Part shown: positions 43,437 through 52,514 of the stretch, piece after piece | Layout of the letters: every line of letters starts with the position of its first letter | Numbering within the stretch: the first letter of the stretch is position 1 | DNA from: Haloarcula vallismortis ATCC 29715 | GTDB lineage: Archaea > Halobacteriota > Halobacteria > Halobacteriales > Haloarculaceae | Assembly (NCBI RefSeq): GCF_000337775.1 | Contig: NZ_AOLQ01000059.1 | Span: forward strand, 62,001-126,000 | Direction of reading: 5' to 3' | Length of the DNA stretch: 64,000 nucleotides | Notes under the pieces: model-generated | The model's database searches: none | What the model was told of the DNA's origin: nothing | What the model saw: only the letters and a program-made list of their open reading frames with translations | Translations under genes and position numbers: made by a program

Positions 43437-44116
43437 TTCCAGAATCGCTTGGCGAGCCGCGAGAGCACCCCTTCCTCGGGCTGGGCGACGTCATCCCAGA
43501 GGACGAACGCCTCGACCACGTCGGCGGCCTCGCCAGCGACGGCCACTTGCTCGTCGGGAACGATGACGCCCAGATTGACCTCGTAATGGCCGTAGTAGCC
43601 GTACTTCAACAGCGTGCGTTCACGCTGGCCCTCGACGAACGACCGGACCTCGTCGGGCAGTTCGTCGGCGATGAGGACGAATGTGAAGTCGGTGCGGTAG
43701 TGTTCCTCGTTGGCGGTCACGCGCTCGTCGGCTAAGTCGTGGCCCAGCTCGACCAGCCGCTTCAGTTCGCCGACCGTCGGTCGGCCGACGCGACGGGCGT
43801 AGAGGTACTCCTCGGACTCGTGGTCCCCGTAGGACAGCGCCGGGTGGAAGAACTGTTTCTGATTGAGGACCCGCATCTCGCCGTAGAGGTCCCAGCGCTC
43901 GCCCCGGAGCCGGTGGTCACGCTCCAGCGTGTAGTTGTACATCAGCCGGTCGCTCACCCGGTCGAAGTAGGGGTCGTCGTCCCAGTGTGGGACCTCCTCG
44001 ACGATCTCGTCGGGGAGCTCCGATTTCGGGACTGCCCCGGTCACGGGGTCCTCCCAGTCGTCTGCACCGTACTCCGGCGATTCCCCGACCGACTTGGACT
44101 CGGTTTCCTCGCTCAT
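43433..44116 (-). CDS. conserved haloarchaeal protein of unknown function
   Basis: 227 residues, soluble and acidic, with repeated Trp/Tyr motifs (PHWDDDPYFDRVSDRLMYNYTLERDHRLRGERWDLYGEMRV). A C-terminal part contains SFVEGQRERTLLKYGYYGHYEVNLGVIVPDEQVAVAGEA. No domain is recognised. First gene of a two-gene operon with the lipoprotein downstream. Confidence 0.72.
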   Translation of the reverse strand: MSEETESKSVGESPEYGADDWEDPVTGAVPKSELPDEIVEEVPHWDDDPYFDRVSDRLMYNYTLERDHRLRGERWDLYGEMRVLNQKQFFHPALSYGDHESEEYLYARRVGRPTVGELKRLVELGHDLADERVTANEEHYRTDFTFVLIADELPDEVRSFVEGQRERTLLKYGYYGHYEVNLGVIVPDEQVAVAGEAADVVEAFVLWDDVAQPEEGVLSRLAKRFWK

Positions 44117-44262
44117 CGTGCCGAGTCGCGTGGGCGCTCAGTTCGCACCGGTCCCATGCTGCGGTAGCTCATACCATGCCGATGCCGTGTCGGCATCTTA
44201 AGCGCGTCGGTCAGCCGACGGTCGTCCACGGGCCGTACACGACCGCCGCGGCAGGTTTTTGA

Positions 44263-44275
44263 TGCTGGCCCAGCA
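44263..44275. promoter_or_regulatory. 13-bp palindrome upstream of a small gene
   Basis: Perfect palindrome TGCTGG-C-CCAGCA at 44263-44275, spanning -30 to -18 relative to the ATG at 44293. If transcription starts near the ATG, this covers the core promoter and could be an operator. Similar start-proximal dyads occur before the genes at 54731 and 58687. Confidence 0.45.
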
Positions 44276-44292
44276 ATTAGTCACCAACAATC

Positions 44293-44508
44293 ATGGCGAA
44301 AGACACCGAGGCCTGCGGCCGCTGCTCGATGACCGTCGTCGTCGACGCTGTCGACGAAACTACCGACGAACAGCTCCACGGCCCCTTCGGCGAGGACCGC
44401 ATCGAGGTCGACCGGCGGGACATCGAGCGCGTCTCGCCCGAAGCCTGGATGGGGCGGCTCTCGACCCGCCTCAACGAGGCCGTGAATCGCTACGTCTGGG
44501 GTCGCTAA
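44293..44508 (+). CDS. small haloarchaeal protein with CxxC
   Basis: 71 residues: MAKDTEACGRCSMTVVVDAVDETTDEQLHGPFGEDRIEVDRRD and a C-terminal basic/aromatic segment AWMGRLSTRLNEAVNRYVWGR. One CxxC pair (C8/C11) may bind metal together with another ligand or as a dimer. Downstream is the convergent phosphate transporter, six bases from its end. Function unknown. Confidence 0.68.
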   Translation: MAKDTEACGRCSMTVVVDAVDETTDEQLHGPFGEDRIEVDRRDIERVSPEAWMGRLSTRLNEAVNRYVWGR

Positions 44509-44513
44509 GCGAG

Positions 44514-45713
44514 TCAGAGGAGTGCGTCGATAATCCAGAACAGCCCGTAGCTCAGCGCGAACGCCAGCGCGAGCGAGCCGACCCAGGCAAGCACCGTCTT
44601 GCCCATCTTCTCTCGACTGACCTCGCCGCCGCCGGCGGCCGCGCCGGAGCCGACAATAGCGGAGACGATAATTTCGTTGAACGACACCGGAATCCCGAAG
44701 AAAACGGCCGCCTGCGCGATGATGAAGCTCGGAATCAACGCGCCGATAGACCGCCGCGGGCCGAGCGAGGAGTAGTCCTGTGCCAGCGCCTTGATCATCC
44801 GTGGCGCGCCCGTCCACGAGCCGATGAGGAGGCCGAGCCCGCCGAACAGCAGGACTCCGGTGATGGGGATGGCTGCCGTCGGCCCCTCGCCGAGCAGGGG
44901 CACAAGCGGTCCCAGCGCCAGCCCGACCTGGCTCCCGCCGGCGGAGAACGCCACGAGCCCGCCCATCACCAGCAGGAAGTGCCGCTGCCCGGCGGCCGCA
45001 TCTGACCTGATATCCAGATAGAGCAGTCCCCCCGCGAGTACGCCGATAAGGAGCGTCACGACGACTATGGACGAGAGCATCGGCGTCCCGGCCGCCCGCG
45101 CGACGGCCCGGGCCACTGACGCCTGCTCGCTGCCGGGTGCCAGCAGGACGAACTCGATGTTCGCCAGAATCACTCCGACCAGCCCGCCAAGCAGCGGTAC
45201 GAGCCGTTCCTCGGTCGTGGCCTCGTGGCGGAGCGACCACGCCGTCCCGAACGCGATGCCGCCGCCGACGAAGGGGGTCAGCACCCACAGCGAGACGATT
45301 TCGATGTATTTCGCCGTCGCCGGCTGGCCGCCCATCGCCAGCCCGACGCCGACGACCGCGCCGGTGACGGTAAACGCCGTCGCGATGGGGTAGCCGGTGA
45401 AAATCCCGACGGCGACCAGCACCGCCGCGGTTATGAGGGCAACGATAGCGGCGACAGCAGAGAGGCCACCGCCGCTCGGGAACAGGACGAGTTCGCTCCC
45501 GACGGCTTCGGTGACGTTGGCCCCCTGCAGGACCGCGCCGGCCAGTCCGAGGAGACCGACGAAGAACCCGGCCCGCATCACCGAGATCGCGTTCGCACCG
45601 ACCGCCGGCGCAAACGGCGTGGACCCGGACGACCCGGCACCGATAGCCCAGGCCATGAACAGACTCGCGGCTGACGCGACAACAAGCGTCGCAATCGTAC
45701 TCGTCGCGACCAT
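44514..45713 (-). CDS. inorganic phosphate transporter, PiT family
   Basis: 399-residue membrane protein. The duplicated PiT signatures are present: FAPAVGANAISVMRAGFFVGLLGLAGAVLQGANV near 33-66, and a second set in the C-terminal half, DYSSLGPRRSIGALIPSFIIAQAAVFFGIPVSFNEIIVSAIVGSG. It imports phosphate with H+ or Na+. No PhoU-type partner is adjacent. The ATG at 45713 (MVATSTIATLVV) opens the first helix. Confidence 0.92.
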   Translation of the reverse strand: MVATSTIATLVVASAASLFMAWAIGAGSSGSTPFAPAVGANAISVMRAGFFVGLLGLAGAVLQGANVTEAVGSELVLFPSGGGLSAVAAIVALITAAVLVAVGIFTGYPIATAFTVTGAVVGVGLAMGGQPATAKYIEIVSLWVLTPFVGGGIAFGTAWSLRHEATTEERLVPLLGGLVGVILANIEFVLLAPGSEQASVARAVARAAGTPMLSSIVVVTLLIGVLAGGLLYLDIRSDAAAGQRHFLLVMGGLVAFSAGGSQVGLALGPLVPLLGEGPTAAIPITGVLLFGGLGLLIGSWTGAPRMIKALAQDYSSLGPRRSIGALIPSFIIAQAAVFFGIPVSFNEIIVSAIVGSGAAAGGGEVSREKMGKTVLAWVGSLALAFALSYGLFWIIDALL

Positions 45714-45841
45714 CTGTCACGGCGTTTGCCCCGCCCTGCAATGAGCCTACCGTTCGCGCGCCCGTCACGAACCGACTGCCGACTGCCGACATCCGACAGC
45801 ACGGCCAAACGTTCAGGTGGCAGGGCGTAGTTCGCTCGCAT

Positions 45842-46123
45842 ATGTCCGCCACTGAAGAAACGGTCCGCGTCTGGCTGGTCGAACGGACCTACTCCGACGA
45901 CGAACAGAACCTCATCATCCTCACGTACGCGACCCCCGACGGCGACCAGTACTTCCGGAAGGAGCGCGCCCTGACCTCCTTTTCGGATGTGCGGGAGACG
46001 ACGGCCGCCGTCGACGCTGACCCGGACAACCTCGGGTCAGTCGACGACCCGGACCTGCAGGCCCAGTACGCGGCCGAAGCGACGCGGATGGCCGAGAAAC
46101 ACGACCCTGACGACGCTATCTAG
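45842..46123 (+). CDS. conserved small haloarchaeal protein
   Basis: 93 residues, acidic, with a beta-rich N-terminal half (VRVWLVERTYSDDEQNLIILTYATPDGDQYFRKERAL). A helical C-terminus runs through DPDLQAQYAAEATRMAEKHDPDD. No membrane segment. No family known to me. It is convergent with the DUF5828-like gene across the repeat array at 46147-46315. Confidence 0.7.
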   Translation: MSATEETVRVWLVERTYSDDEQNLIILTYATPDGDQYFRKERALTSFSDVRETTAAVDADPDNLGSVDDPDLQAQYAAEATRMAEKHDPDDAI

Positions 46124-46146
46124 CGACCAGCACGGCCGAATCCACG

Positions 46147-46315
46147 CTTAGTTCGTCTTCGCCTCTCGGACACAAAACCGATGCCGGCGGCACGGACCGC
46201 CTTAGTTCGTTTTTGCGTCGACGATGCTGGAAGCCGATGCCGCTCGCACTACGGCGAGCTTAGTTCGTCTTCGCATCTCGGACACAAACACAATGCCGGC
46301 GGCACAGAGGCCGCC
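46147..46315 (-). repeat. three tandem stem-loop repeats in the 3' trailer of the DUF5828-like gene
   Basis: Three imperfect units of 54, 58 and 57 bases (46147-46200, 46201-46258, 46259-46315) repeat on the minus strand behind the stop codon. Each ends in a copy of the gene's own last codons and stop (read GCRAARACGAACTAAG). Each carries a 5- or 6-bp hairpin with a 6-base loop: GGCGG/CCGCC at 186-190/197-201, GCTCGC/GCGAGC at 242-247/254-259, GGCGGC/GCCGCC at 298-303/310-315 (add 46000). The middle stem differs in sequence but keeps pairing. Confidence 0.75.
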
Positions 46316-47014
46316 CTAGTTTGTTTTTGCGTCCGTCCCCTCGCCCGGCTCTGTCGCATCCACACCCTCTGCGGCCTCGACAGCCTCAGTGACTTTCTCG
46401 GTATCGACGTGCCAGCGGTCGACGGCCTGCTCGAAGTCGGCGAGCTTGTTCGAGACGCGCATCTTCAGGTCGTCGTCGTTGACGTTGACCTCGAAGACGT
46501 ACTCCGGGCGGTCGTCGTCGCCGACGCGGCGGAGGTTCGCGCTGATGAGGTCGTTGTCGAAGTAGTAGGGCGCGATCTGTGTCATCACGTTCCGGTAGAC
46601 GGTGTCCTCGACCTTCCGCAGGGCCTTCCGGCTGGCGGAGTCGGCCGCGCGGGCCACGTAGTCGACGGACTCGCTCCAGCGCTCCATCGCCTCGTCCGGT
46701 TCGTCGAGGTTCTCGTAGGACTCGCTGAGCTTCTCACCGGCGGTCTGGAGGTCCTCGTCCGGCCCTTTGCCGGCCTGCTCGCCCTTGCCCTCGTCGACAC
46801 TCGCCTGGTCCGCCGTTTTCTCGTTGACGTCCTCGTCCAGTCGTTCGTGGCTTTTGGGCCGCCACTCGTCGAACTCACTGAGGGCGTCCTCGTCGACACC
46901 TTCGCCCGAAGCGATGTCTTTCAGCGCCTGTGTGATGCGCTCGCCGTGTTCAACGATGTCGACCCAGCCGCCTTTCGTCTTGAATCCTGAAACGCTCTCT
47001 TCGATGTCTGCCAT
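46316..47014 (-). CDS. DUF5828-like haloarchaeal protein
   Basis: 232 residues from ATG 47014 (MADIEESVSGFKTKGGWVDIVEHGERITQAL). The middle is acidic and Gln/Glu-rich (DQASVDEGKGEQAGKGPDEDL); the C-terminal part has RKALRKVEDTVYRNVMTQIAPYYFDNDLISANL and YVFEVNVNDDDLKMRVSNKLADFEQAV. The ORF starts further upstream at 47128, but that leader is not acidic and is rejected. Its final codons (AKTN, stop) are copied three times downstream in the repeat array. Function unknown. Confidence 0.78.
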   Translation of the reverse strand: MADIEESVSGFKTKGGWVDIVEHGERITQALKDIASGEGVDEDALSEFDEWRPKSHERLDEDVNEKTADQASVDEGKGEQAGKGPDEDLQTAGEKLSESYENLDEPDEAMERWSESVDYVARAADSASRKALRKVEDTVYRNVMTQIAPYYFDNDLISANLRRVGDDDRPEYVFEVNVNDDDLKMRVSNKLADFEQAVDRWHVDTEKVTEAVEAAEGVDATEPGEGTDAKTN

Positions 47015-47272
47015 GGTATAATAGATCGGTCTATGACAGCCGCGGAACCTGCTGCAGTAGGCTGTCCATCTGTACACACCGGATTGCTGCTCAGTGAGGT
47101 TAAACGTTTCCGCCATGGCGGCAGACACGATACACTCCCGCCGAACACCTCCCCAGTCCTCGATATCGACACGTAGGTGGAGTGTTGCTCCCGTCCAGCG
47201 ACCTGCCCGCTCGTCCTGCTTCGCTCAGCACCGAACGGCCGCTTATAAGGATTGCACACGAATAGTAGTTTG

Positions 47273-47965
47273 ATGTCATCCGCACTATTCGTCGTAAGCG
47301 AACACGGGTACTGGGGCGAGGAATGTATCGAGCCGCTGACGACCCTCTCAGACGCTGGCCTTGATATCACGGTGGCGACACCGACCGGCGAGCCGCCGGT
47401 GCTTGACGAGCGCTCCGTTGACCCCGAAGAAGTCGGCGAAGACCTCTCGGAACACGTTCGTGAGGTCCACGAGACCGACGAGCGCCTGAACAACCCGATT
47501 CCGCTGGCACAGGCCGACGCCGGCGACTATGACACCGTCGTATTCCCCGGCGGCCACGGCGCGGAATGGGATATCACGCAGGATGTCCACGCCCGCGAAC
47601 TCCTGCGCGAGAGCGTCGCTGACGACGACGGCAAAGCACTCGTCGTCTGTCACACGGTCGGGATTCTGGCCTTTACTCGCGACGGCGACGGCGAGTTCCT
47701 CGTCGACGGCCGCTCGGTTACCGGCTTCCCGAACGCCTGGGAGGAGGGCATCGTCGACGAGAACGACCTGCTCCCCGACGGCCGCAAGCTTCCGTACTGG
47801 GTCGAAGACGAAGTGAAGGCCGCCGGCGCGGACTGGGACGCCGAACTCGACGCCGACACAAGCGTCACCGTCGACGGCGACCTCATCACGGCCCGGGGCC
47901 CGCCGTCGTCGGCTGCAGCCGCCCGGACGCTCCTCGACGAACTCGGTATCGAGACACCTGCGTAA
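47273..47965 (+). CDS. DJ-1/PfpI (class I glutamine amidotransferase-like) protein
   Basis: 230 residues. The nucleophile-elbow cysteine is in ALVVCHTVGIL, the upstream acidic residue in EEC near GYWGEECIEPLTTL, and VVFPGGHGAEWDI holds the oxyanion-side loop. The insert with WEEGIVDENDLLPDGRKLPYWVEDEVKAAGA is typical of the Hsp31/glyoxalase III-like subgroup. It is probably a chaperone or methylglyoxal-handling enzyme. ATG 47273 (MSSALFVVSEHGYWG) is preferred over 47252. Confidence 0.9.
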   Translation: MSSALFVVSEHGYWGEECIEPLTTLSDAGLDITVATPTGEPPVLDERSVDPEEVGEDLSEHVREVHETDERLNNPIPLAQADAGDYDTVVFPGGHGAEWDITQDVHARELLRESVADDDGKALVVCHTVGILAFTRDGDGEFLVDGRSVTGFPNAWEEGIVDENDLLPDGRKLPYWVEDEVKAAGADWDAELDADTSVTVDGDLITARGPPSSAAAARTLLDELGIETPA

Positions 47966-48163
47966 CGGGTCCGGCACGCCAGCCACGGCCACACATCAAT
48001 CTGGCTGAATTTCTCGAAACAGATAATATTTCGTCCAGTCGAGCGCTTCCGTACAGTCGCCGTCCCCGAGAATACGGTGGCATACGGTATCGCACAATAT
48101 AGTCAAATAACGACTGTGTACTAGCTAACCTTCTTGAAGGCCCCGTGCAACGTAGACATACGT

Positions 48164-49216
48164 ATGACTAACAACTCCACGCGGAGGCGGTTCCTCAAGA
48201 CAGCAGGCGTTGCAGGTGTCGCGGCACTCGCTGGCTGTGGCGGCGGCGATGGCGGCGACGGCGAGGGCGGCGACGGCGAGATGACTGAAGGCGACGACAT
48301 GACCGAAGGCGACGACATGACCGAAGGCGACGACATGACCGAAGGCGACGGCGGCGACATGGAGACGCGCCTCTCCTGGCACGCCGGCGGGACCGGCGGG
48401 ACCTACTTCCCGCTCTCGAACGAGTTCAAGACGGTTGTAGAAGACAATACGGACTTCACGCTGAACGTCCAGTCGACCGGTGCAAGCGTCGAAAACGTCG
48501 GCAGTCTCGCCAGCGGTGACGCCGACTTCGCGCTCATCCAGAACGACATCGCCTCGTTCGCGAAGAACGGCACCGGTATCGATGCGTTCGAGGACAACGC
48601 CGTCGAGAATCTTCAGGGCGTTGCGACCCTGTACCCGGAGACCATTACGCTCGTCACCCTCGCGGACACGGGGATCACGCAGCTCTCCGACCTCGAAGGC
48701 GCGACCATCAACACCGGTGACCTCGGGAGTGGGACCCAGGTCAACGCGCTCCAGATCCTGGAATCGGTCGGCATCTCGGACTTCTCCGAGCAGAACGCCT
48801 CGTTCTCACAGGCCGCAGATCAGCTCCGAAACGGCGACATCGACGCCGCGTTCGTCGTCGGCGGCTGGCCGGTCGGTGCCATCGAGGACCTTGCGAACAC
48901 CAACGACCTCGTCATCGTCCCCATCTCCGGCGACAACCGCGAAGCGGCAAAGGAGGACGCGTCCTGGTTCGCCGACGACACCATCCCCGGCGGCACCTAC
49001 ACCGGTGTCGAGGAGGACGTCGAAACAGTCGCCGTTCAGGCGATGATCGCGACGAACGCTGAACAGCCCGAATCGACGGTCGAAGGCGTCACCGCGGCCA
49101 TCTTCGACAACGTCGACGACCTCTCCATCAAGACGGACTTCATCAGCAAGGAGTCCGCACAGGATGGGATGTCCGTCGAACTCCACCCTGGCGCAGCGGC
49201 CTACTTCGACGCGTAA
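48164..49216 (+). CDS. TAXI-type TRAP transporter solute-binding lipoprotein
   Basis: 350 residues. The Tat lipoprotein signal NNSTRRRFLKTAGVAGVAALAGCGGG has lipobox LAGC. A flexible linker of four repeats of MTEGDD(D/G) follows (see the separate entry). The TAXI domain begins LSWHAGGTGGTYFPLSNEFKTVVED and continues through GDADFALIQNDIASFAKNG. It is the extracytoplasmic receptor of the TRAP system encoded downstream; substrates of this class include glutamate-like anions, here unknown. ATG 48164 is preferred over 48134. Confidence 0.93.
   Translation: MTNNSTRRRFLKTAGVAGVAALAGCGGGDGGDGEGGDGEMTEGDDMTEGDDMTEGDDMTEGDGGDMETRLSWHAGGTGGTYFPLSNEFKTVVEDNTDFTLNVQSTGASVENVGSLASGDADFALIQNDIASFAKNGTGIDAFEDNAVENLQGVATLYPETITLVTLADTGITQLSDLEGATINTGDLGSGTQVNALQILESVGISDFSEQNASFSQAADQLRNGDIDAAFVVGGWPVGAIEDLANTNDLVIVPISGDNREAAKEDASWFADDTIPGGTYTGVEEDVETVAVQAMIATNAEQPESTVEGVTAAIFDNVDDLSIKTDFISKESAQDGMSVELHPGAAAYFDA
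48281..48352 (+). repeat. four 18-base in-frame repeats in the TRAP receptor linker
   Basis: Four adjacent 18-base units (48281, 48299, 48317, 48335) encode MTEGDD in the first three and MTEGDG in the last, forming an acidic linker between the lipobox and the binding domain. The near-identity of the units suggests recent slippage expansion, so linker length is likely to vary between strains. Confidence 0.85.
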
Positions 49217-49277
49217 CGCCGCCGACTGACGTCACCAGTATTGTTTACTAACCGTCTTCTACTATCCAGCAACCGGA

Positions 49278-49766
49278 ATGAGACGACGATATGTTGCCAT
49301 CGCGGTGCTCGTTACCCTTCTCCTCATCGGGACTGTAGCGGCGCTTCCCGGCGGGCGTGCACTGGTCGTCGAAGACGCTGAATCCGGTGAGCAGTACCTA
49401 ACAGTCCCGGTCGAGGACGGAACAACCGTGGCGCTGGAGTACATGCACAGTGTCGAAAAAACGCGCGTCTACGACGAGTACACGGTCCGTGGCGACCATC
49501 TTGAGATGACCCGTATGGAGTTCGAATCGTTCGGCTGGGGACTCCCAAGTGGAGCCAACGTCACCCGGCAAGACGGGATGTATGTCTTTGACCCACCGGG
49601 TAACTACACACGTGTGACAGTCTCTCCCGGTGATGTTGCAGGACATAACCTTCACGTCGGAGGCGAAACCTACGACTTGGTAGCCCGCACCAACGGCCAC
49701 TCGGTCCACCTCTATGTGACCCAGCGCTCGTCGTTCGGTGCCGCAAAAGACCAGTTCAACACATGA
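49278..49766 (+). CDS. DUF1850 protein of the TRAP operon
   Basis: 162 residues. N-terminal helix/signal MRRRYVAIAVLVTLLLIGTVAALPGGRALVVEDAE, then a conserved domain with VALEYMHSVEKTRVYDEYTVRGDHLEMTRMEFESFGWGLPS. DUF1850 genes are commonly found beside TAXI-TRAP genes, and this one sits exactly between receptor and permease. It is probably an accessory, extracytoplasmic, membrane-anchored subunit. Its end overlaps the permease start by four bases (ATGA). Confidence 0.88.
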   Translation: MRRRYVAIAVLVTLLLIGTVAALPGGRALVVEDAESGEQYLTVPVEDGTTVALEYMHSVEKTRVYDEYTVRGDHLEMTRMEFESFGWGLPSGANVTRQDGMYVFDPPGNYTRVTVSPGDVAGHNLHVGGETYDLVARTNGHSVHLYVTQRSSFGAAKDQFNT

Positions 49767-52474
49767 CTGACACCACACGACCTGACGACGGCGGGGAGGC
49801 CGTATCGGACGAGGAAGTCGATGAAGTACTGCAGGAAATCGAGCGGAAACGCTCGCTCACAGGCTGGGCGGTTGTCCTCGTCGCGCTCATCGGCATCTCG
49901 TTTTCGGTGTTTCAGATGTGGCTCGCGGCGAAAGGGTTCGTCCTCTCGATTTCGCTTCCCGGCGCTGGTGATGTCGTGTTCGCGTCACTGCAACTGCTCC
50001 AGATAAACGCCGTCCACGTCTCTTTCGGTCTCATTCTGACGTTCTTGCTGTATCCCGGCAGTACCGGCGATGGCCCGCTCTCTCGACGCTGTATCGCGCT
50101 CGGGTCGCTGGTCGACGAGAAACTCGGCCCGGAACATCCGGTATCTCGCGCTGTTCACGCCGTCGGGGACGCGCTCGCCTGGGTGTTCCTCGACCGCGAC
50201 ATGGACCGCGTGACACCGTCTGATTTCGTCTTCATCGCTCTGTCGGTACTGTCGGCCGCGTACTTCATCACCGACTTCGACGAGATTCAGCGCATGCGTG
50301 CGCTGGGCGTCCAGCGCGGCCGCCCGATTCAGGAAGTATTCACCTTTCTTGAGCCGATAGCGGGCCTGCTCGGACCGCTCGCCGACACTTCCTACGCGTT
50401 CGTGCTTGGCGTGCTCGGCGTCCTGCTCGTCCTCGAAGCGACCCGCCGCGCCATCAGCCTCTGGCTGATGGTCATCGTCGCAGCCTTCGTCGTCTACGCC
50501 CGCTTCGGCGTCCTCATTCCACAGGACGCCGCCTACGTGGGCGTCCTCTCCATCCCGGAACTGTCCTGGCCCTCTATCATTCAGAACCTCTGGTACAACA
50601 CGGAAAACGGGGTGTTCGGGATTCCGGTCACCGTCTCCGTGCAGTTCATCTACATCTTCATCCTCTTTGGCGCGTTCCTCGAGATGTCCGGCGCGGGGCA
50701 GTGGTTCATCGACCTCGCGTACGGCGCGACGGGGACGCGGAAGGGCGGCCCCGCGAAGGCCTCTATCCTCGCCAGCGGTTTCATGGGAACCATCTCCGGT
50801 TCGTCCATCGCGAACACAGTGACGACCGGCGCGTTCACGATTCCGTTGATGAAGCGGTCGGGCTACTCGCCAGAGTTCTCCGGCGGCGTCGAGGCGTCTG
50901 CCTCCTCAGGAGGGCAGATTCTCCCGCCGGTGATGGGGGCTGCCGCGTTCCTCATCGTCCAGTACACGGCGACACCGTTCGCCGATGTCATCGTCGTCGC
51001 GACGATCCCCGCCATCGTCTTCTTCTTCGGCGTCTGGGTGATGGTCCACTTCGAGGCGGTCAAGGAGAACATCGGCGGGCTCGACCCCTCCGAACTCGTC
51101 GACCTCCGCAGTCACTTCCGTAGCGGGTGGTTCTACCTCGTCCCGCTCGGCCTGCTGTTGTACTACCTCATCATCGAGCGGCTGTCGGTCGCCCGCTCGG
51201 CGTGGTTTACGCTCATCGCTATCGGAGCGCTCACCACGCTCGTCGCGGCCTACAGCGACGAGACACGCGGTCGCCTCGGAGCAGTGTTCGGCGTGCTGTT
51301 TGGCGCGTCGCTCCTCTCACAGTTCCTGTTCGGCGCTGGCGTCCTGGCGGCGCTGGCCGGTGACGGGACCGGGGCGCAGTCGATTGTGGACGCGTTCTCG
51401 GCCACTATCGGCGACCTCGGAACGCTGTTGATTCTGTCCGGCGTCCTCACGCTCATCACCAAGCCGCGCCTCGACTCGCCGCTGCTGTCGTTCGACAACG
51501 CTGTCGACGACGCTGCTGAGACGACCGCCGACGCCGTCGGTCGCCCGGACCTGGCCTCGAACGGGCTGTACAGGCTCGGCGTGTTCCTCGGAAAATCAAT
51601 GGAGAGCGGGGCCAGAACCGCGGTACCGGTCGTTATCGCCGTCGCCGCCGCCGGTATCATTCCGGGGGTCATCAGTGTCTCCGGCCTCGGCCCGAACCTC
51701 GTCTCCCTCATCACGGCCGTCGCGGGCGGGTCGCTCGTCTTGCTGCTGGTCGTCACCGCGTTCTCGTCGATTATCCTCGGGATGGGGATGCCGACGACGG
51801 TGACCTACATCATTCTCGTCTCTCTGCTCGCGCCGGCGCTGACGGCGTTCGGCGTGCCGCTGCTGGCGGCACACCTGTTCATCCTCTACTTCGGAGTCAT
51901 CGCCGACATCACGCCGCCGGTCGCGGTGGCCGCCTACGCCGCGTCCGGCGTCGCGAAGTCAGACGCTTTCGAGACCGGTATCGAGGCGTTCTCGCTGTCG
52001 CTCAACAAGGCAATCGTCCCGTTCGCGTTCATCGTTACGCCGGGCATCATCCTGCTCCGGCGGAACCCTGACGCTGCTACCCTTGATGTCGGAGACAAAT
52101 ACCGGGTCGTTGGGACCGCAGACCTCCTCGATATCGGCTACGCAATCCCCGAGATACTGATACCCGTGATCGGCGTCTTCCTCGGCGTTGTCGCGCTGGC
52201 CGCGACAGTTATCGGATTCGCGTACGCACCCGTCTCCCGCGGCGAGCGGGCAGCGTTCGCGTTCAGCTCGCTGCTTCTGATGGCCCCTGGTCTCGCAGTG
52301 TCTGGAACGTACGACATCCTCGGACTAGTCGGTCTCGCTGGCGGCGAGATGACGGTGTTGCTCGACATCGCGCTCCGCGGTGTCGGTTTCGCTCTGTTCC
52401 TCTTCCTCATGGCCAAGAACCGCCAGCGCGGCGGTGACCCTGCGGTACGGTCTGGCACGGCTGAGCCGGCGTGA
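49763..52474 (+). CDS. TRAP transporter permease, 4TM-12TM fused (TAXI type)
   Basis: 903-residue integral membrane protein. The fused small (DctQ-like, about first 200 residues) and large (DctM-like) subunits include the TRAP signatures GFMGTISGSSIANTVTTGAFTIPLMKR and GGVEASASSGGQILPPVMGAAAF near 335-400. The late motif SSIILGMGMPTTVTYIILVSLLAPAL corresponds to the second half. About 18-20 helices are visible. Works with the TAXI receptor at 48164; energised by Na+ or H+ gradient. Third gene of the operon, coupled to DUF1850 by a four-base overlap. Confidence 0.93.
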   Translation: MTDTTRPDDGGEAVSDEEVDEVLQEIERKRSLTGWAVVLVALIGISFSVFQMWLAAKGFVLSISLPGAGDVVFASLQLLQINAVHVSFGLILTFLLYPGSTGDGPLSRRCIALGSLVDEKLGPEHPVSRAVHAVGDALAWVFLDRDMDRVTPSDFVFIALSVLSAAYFITDFDEIQRMRALGVQRGRPIQEVFTFLEPIAGLLGPLADTSYAFVLGVLGVLLVLEATRRAISLWLMVIVAAFVVYARFGVLIPQDAAYVGVLSIPELSWPSIIQNLWYNTENGVFGIPVTVSVQFIYIFILFGAFLEMSGAGQWFIDLAYGATGTRKGGPAKASILASGFMGTISGSSIANTVTTGAFTIPLMKRSGYSPEFSGGVEASASSGGQILPPVMGAAAFLIVQYTATPFADVIVVATIPAIVFFFGVWVMVHFEAVKENIGGLDPSELVDLRSHFRSGWFYLVPLGLLLYYLIIERLSVARSAWFTLIAIGALTTLVAAYSDETRGRLGAVFGVLFGASLLSQFLFGAGVLAALAGDGTGAQSIVDAFSATIGDLGTLLILSGVLTLITKPRLDSPLLSFDNAVDDAAETTADAVGRPDLASNGLYRLGVFLGKSMESGARTAVPVVIAVAAAGIIPGVISVSGLGPNLVSLITAVAGGSLVLLLVVTAFSSIILGMGMPTTVTYIILVSLLAPALTAFGVPLLAAHLFILYFGVIADITPPVAVAAYAASGVAKSDAFETGIEAFSLSLNKAIVPFAFIVTPGIILLRRNPDAATLDVGDKYRVVGTADLLDIGYAIPEILIPVIGVFLGVVALAATVIGFAYAPVSRGERAAFAFSSLLLMAPGLAVSGTYDILGLVGLAGGEMTVLLDIALRGVGFALFLFLMAKNRQRGGDPAVRSGTAEPA

Positions 52475-52514
52475 GTGAGAACCGTTTAACCCATCGGGGG
52501 TCAACGGGCACGAT

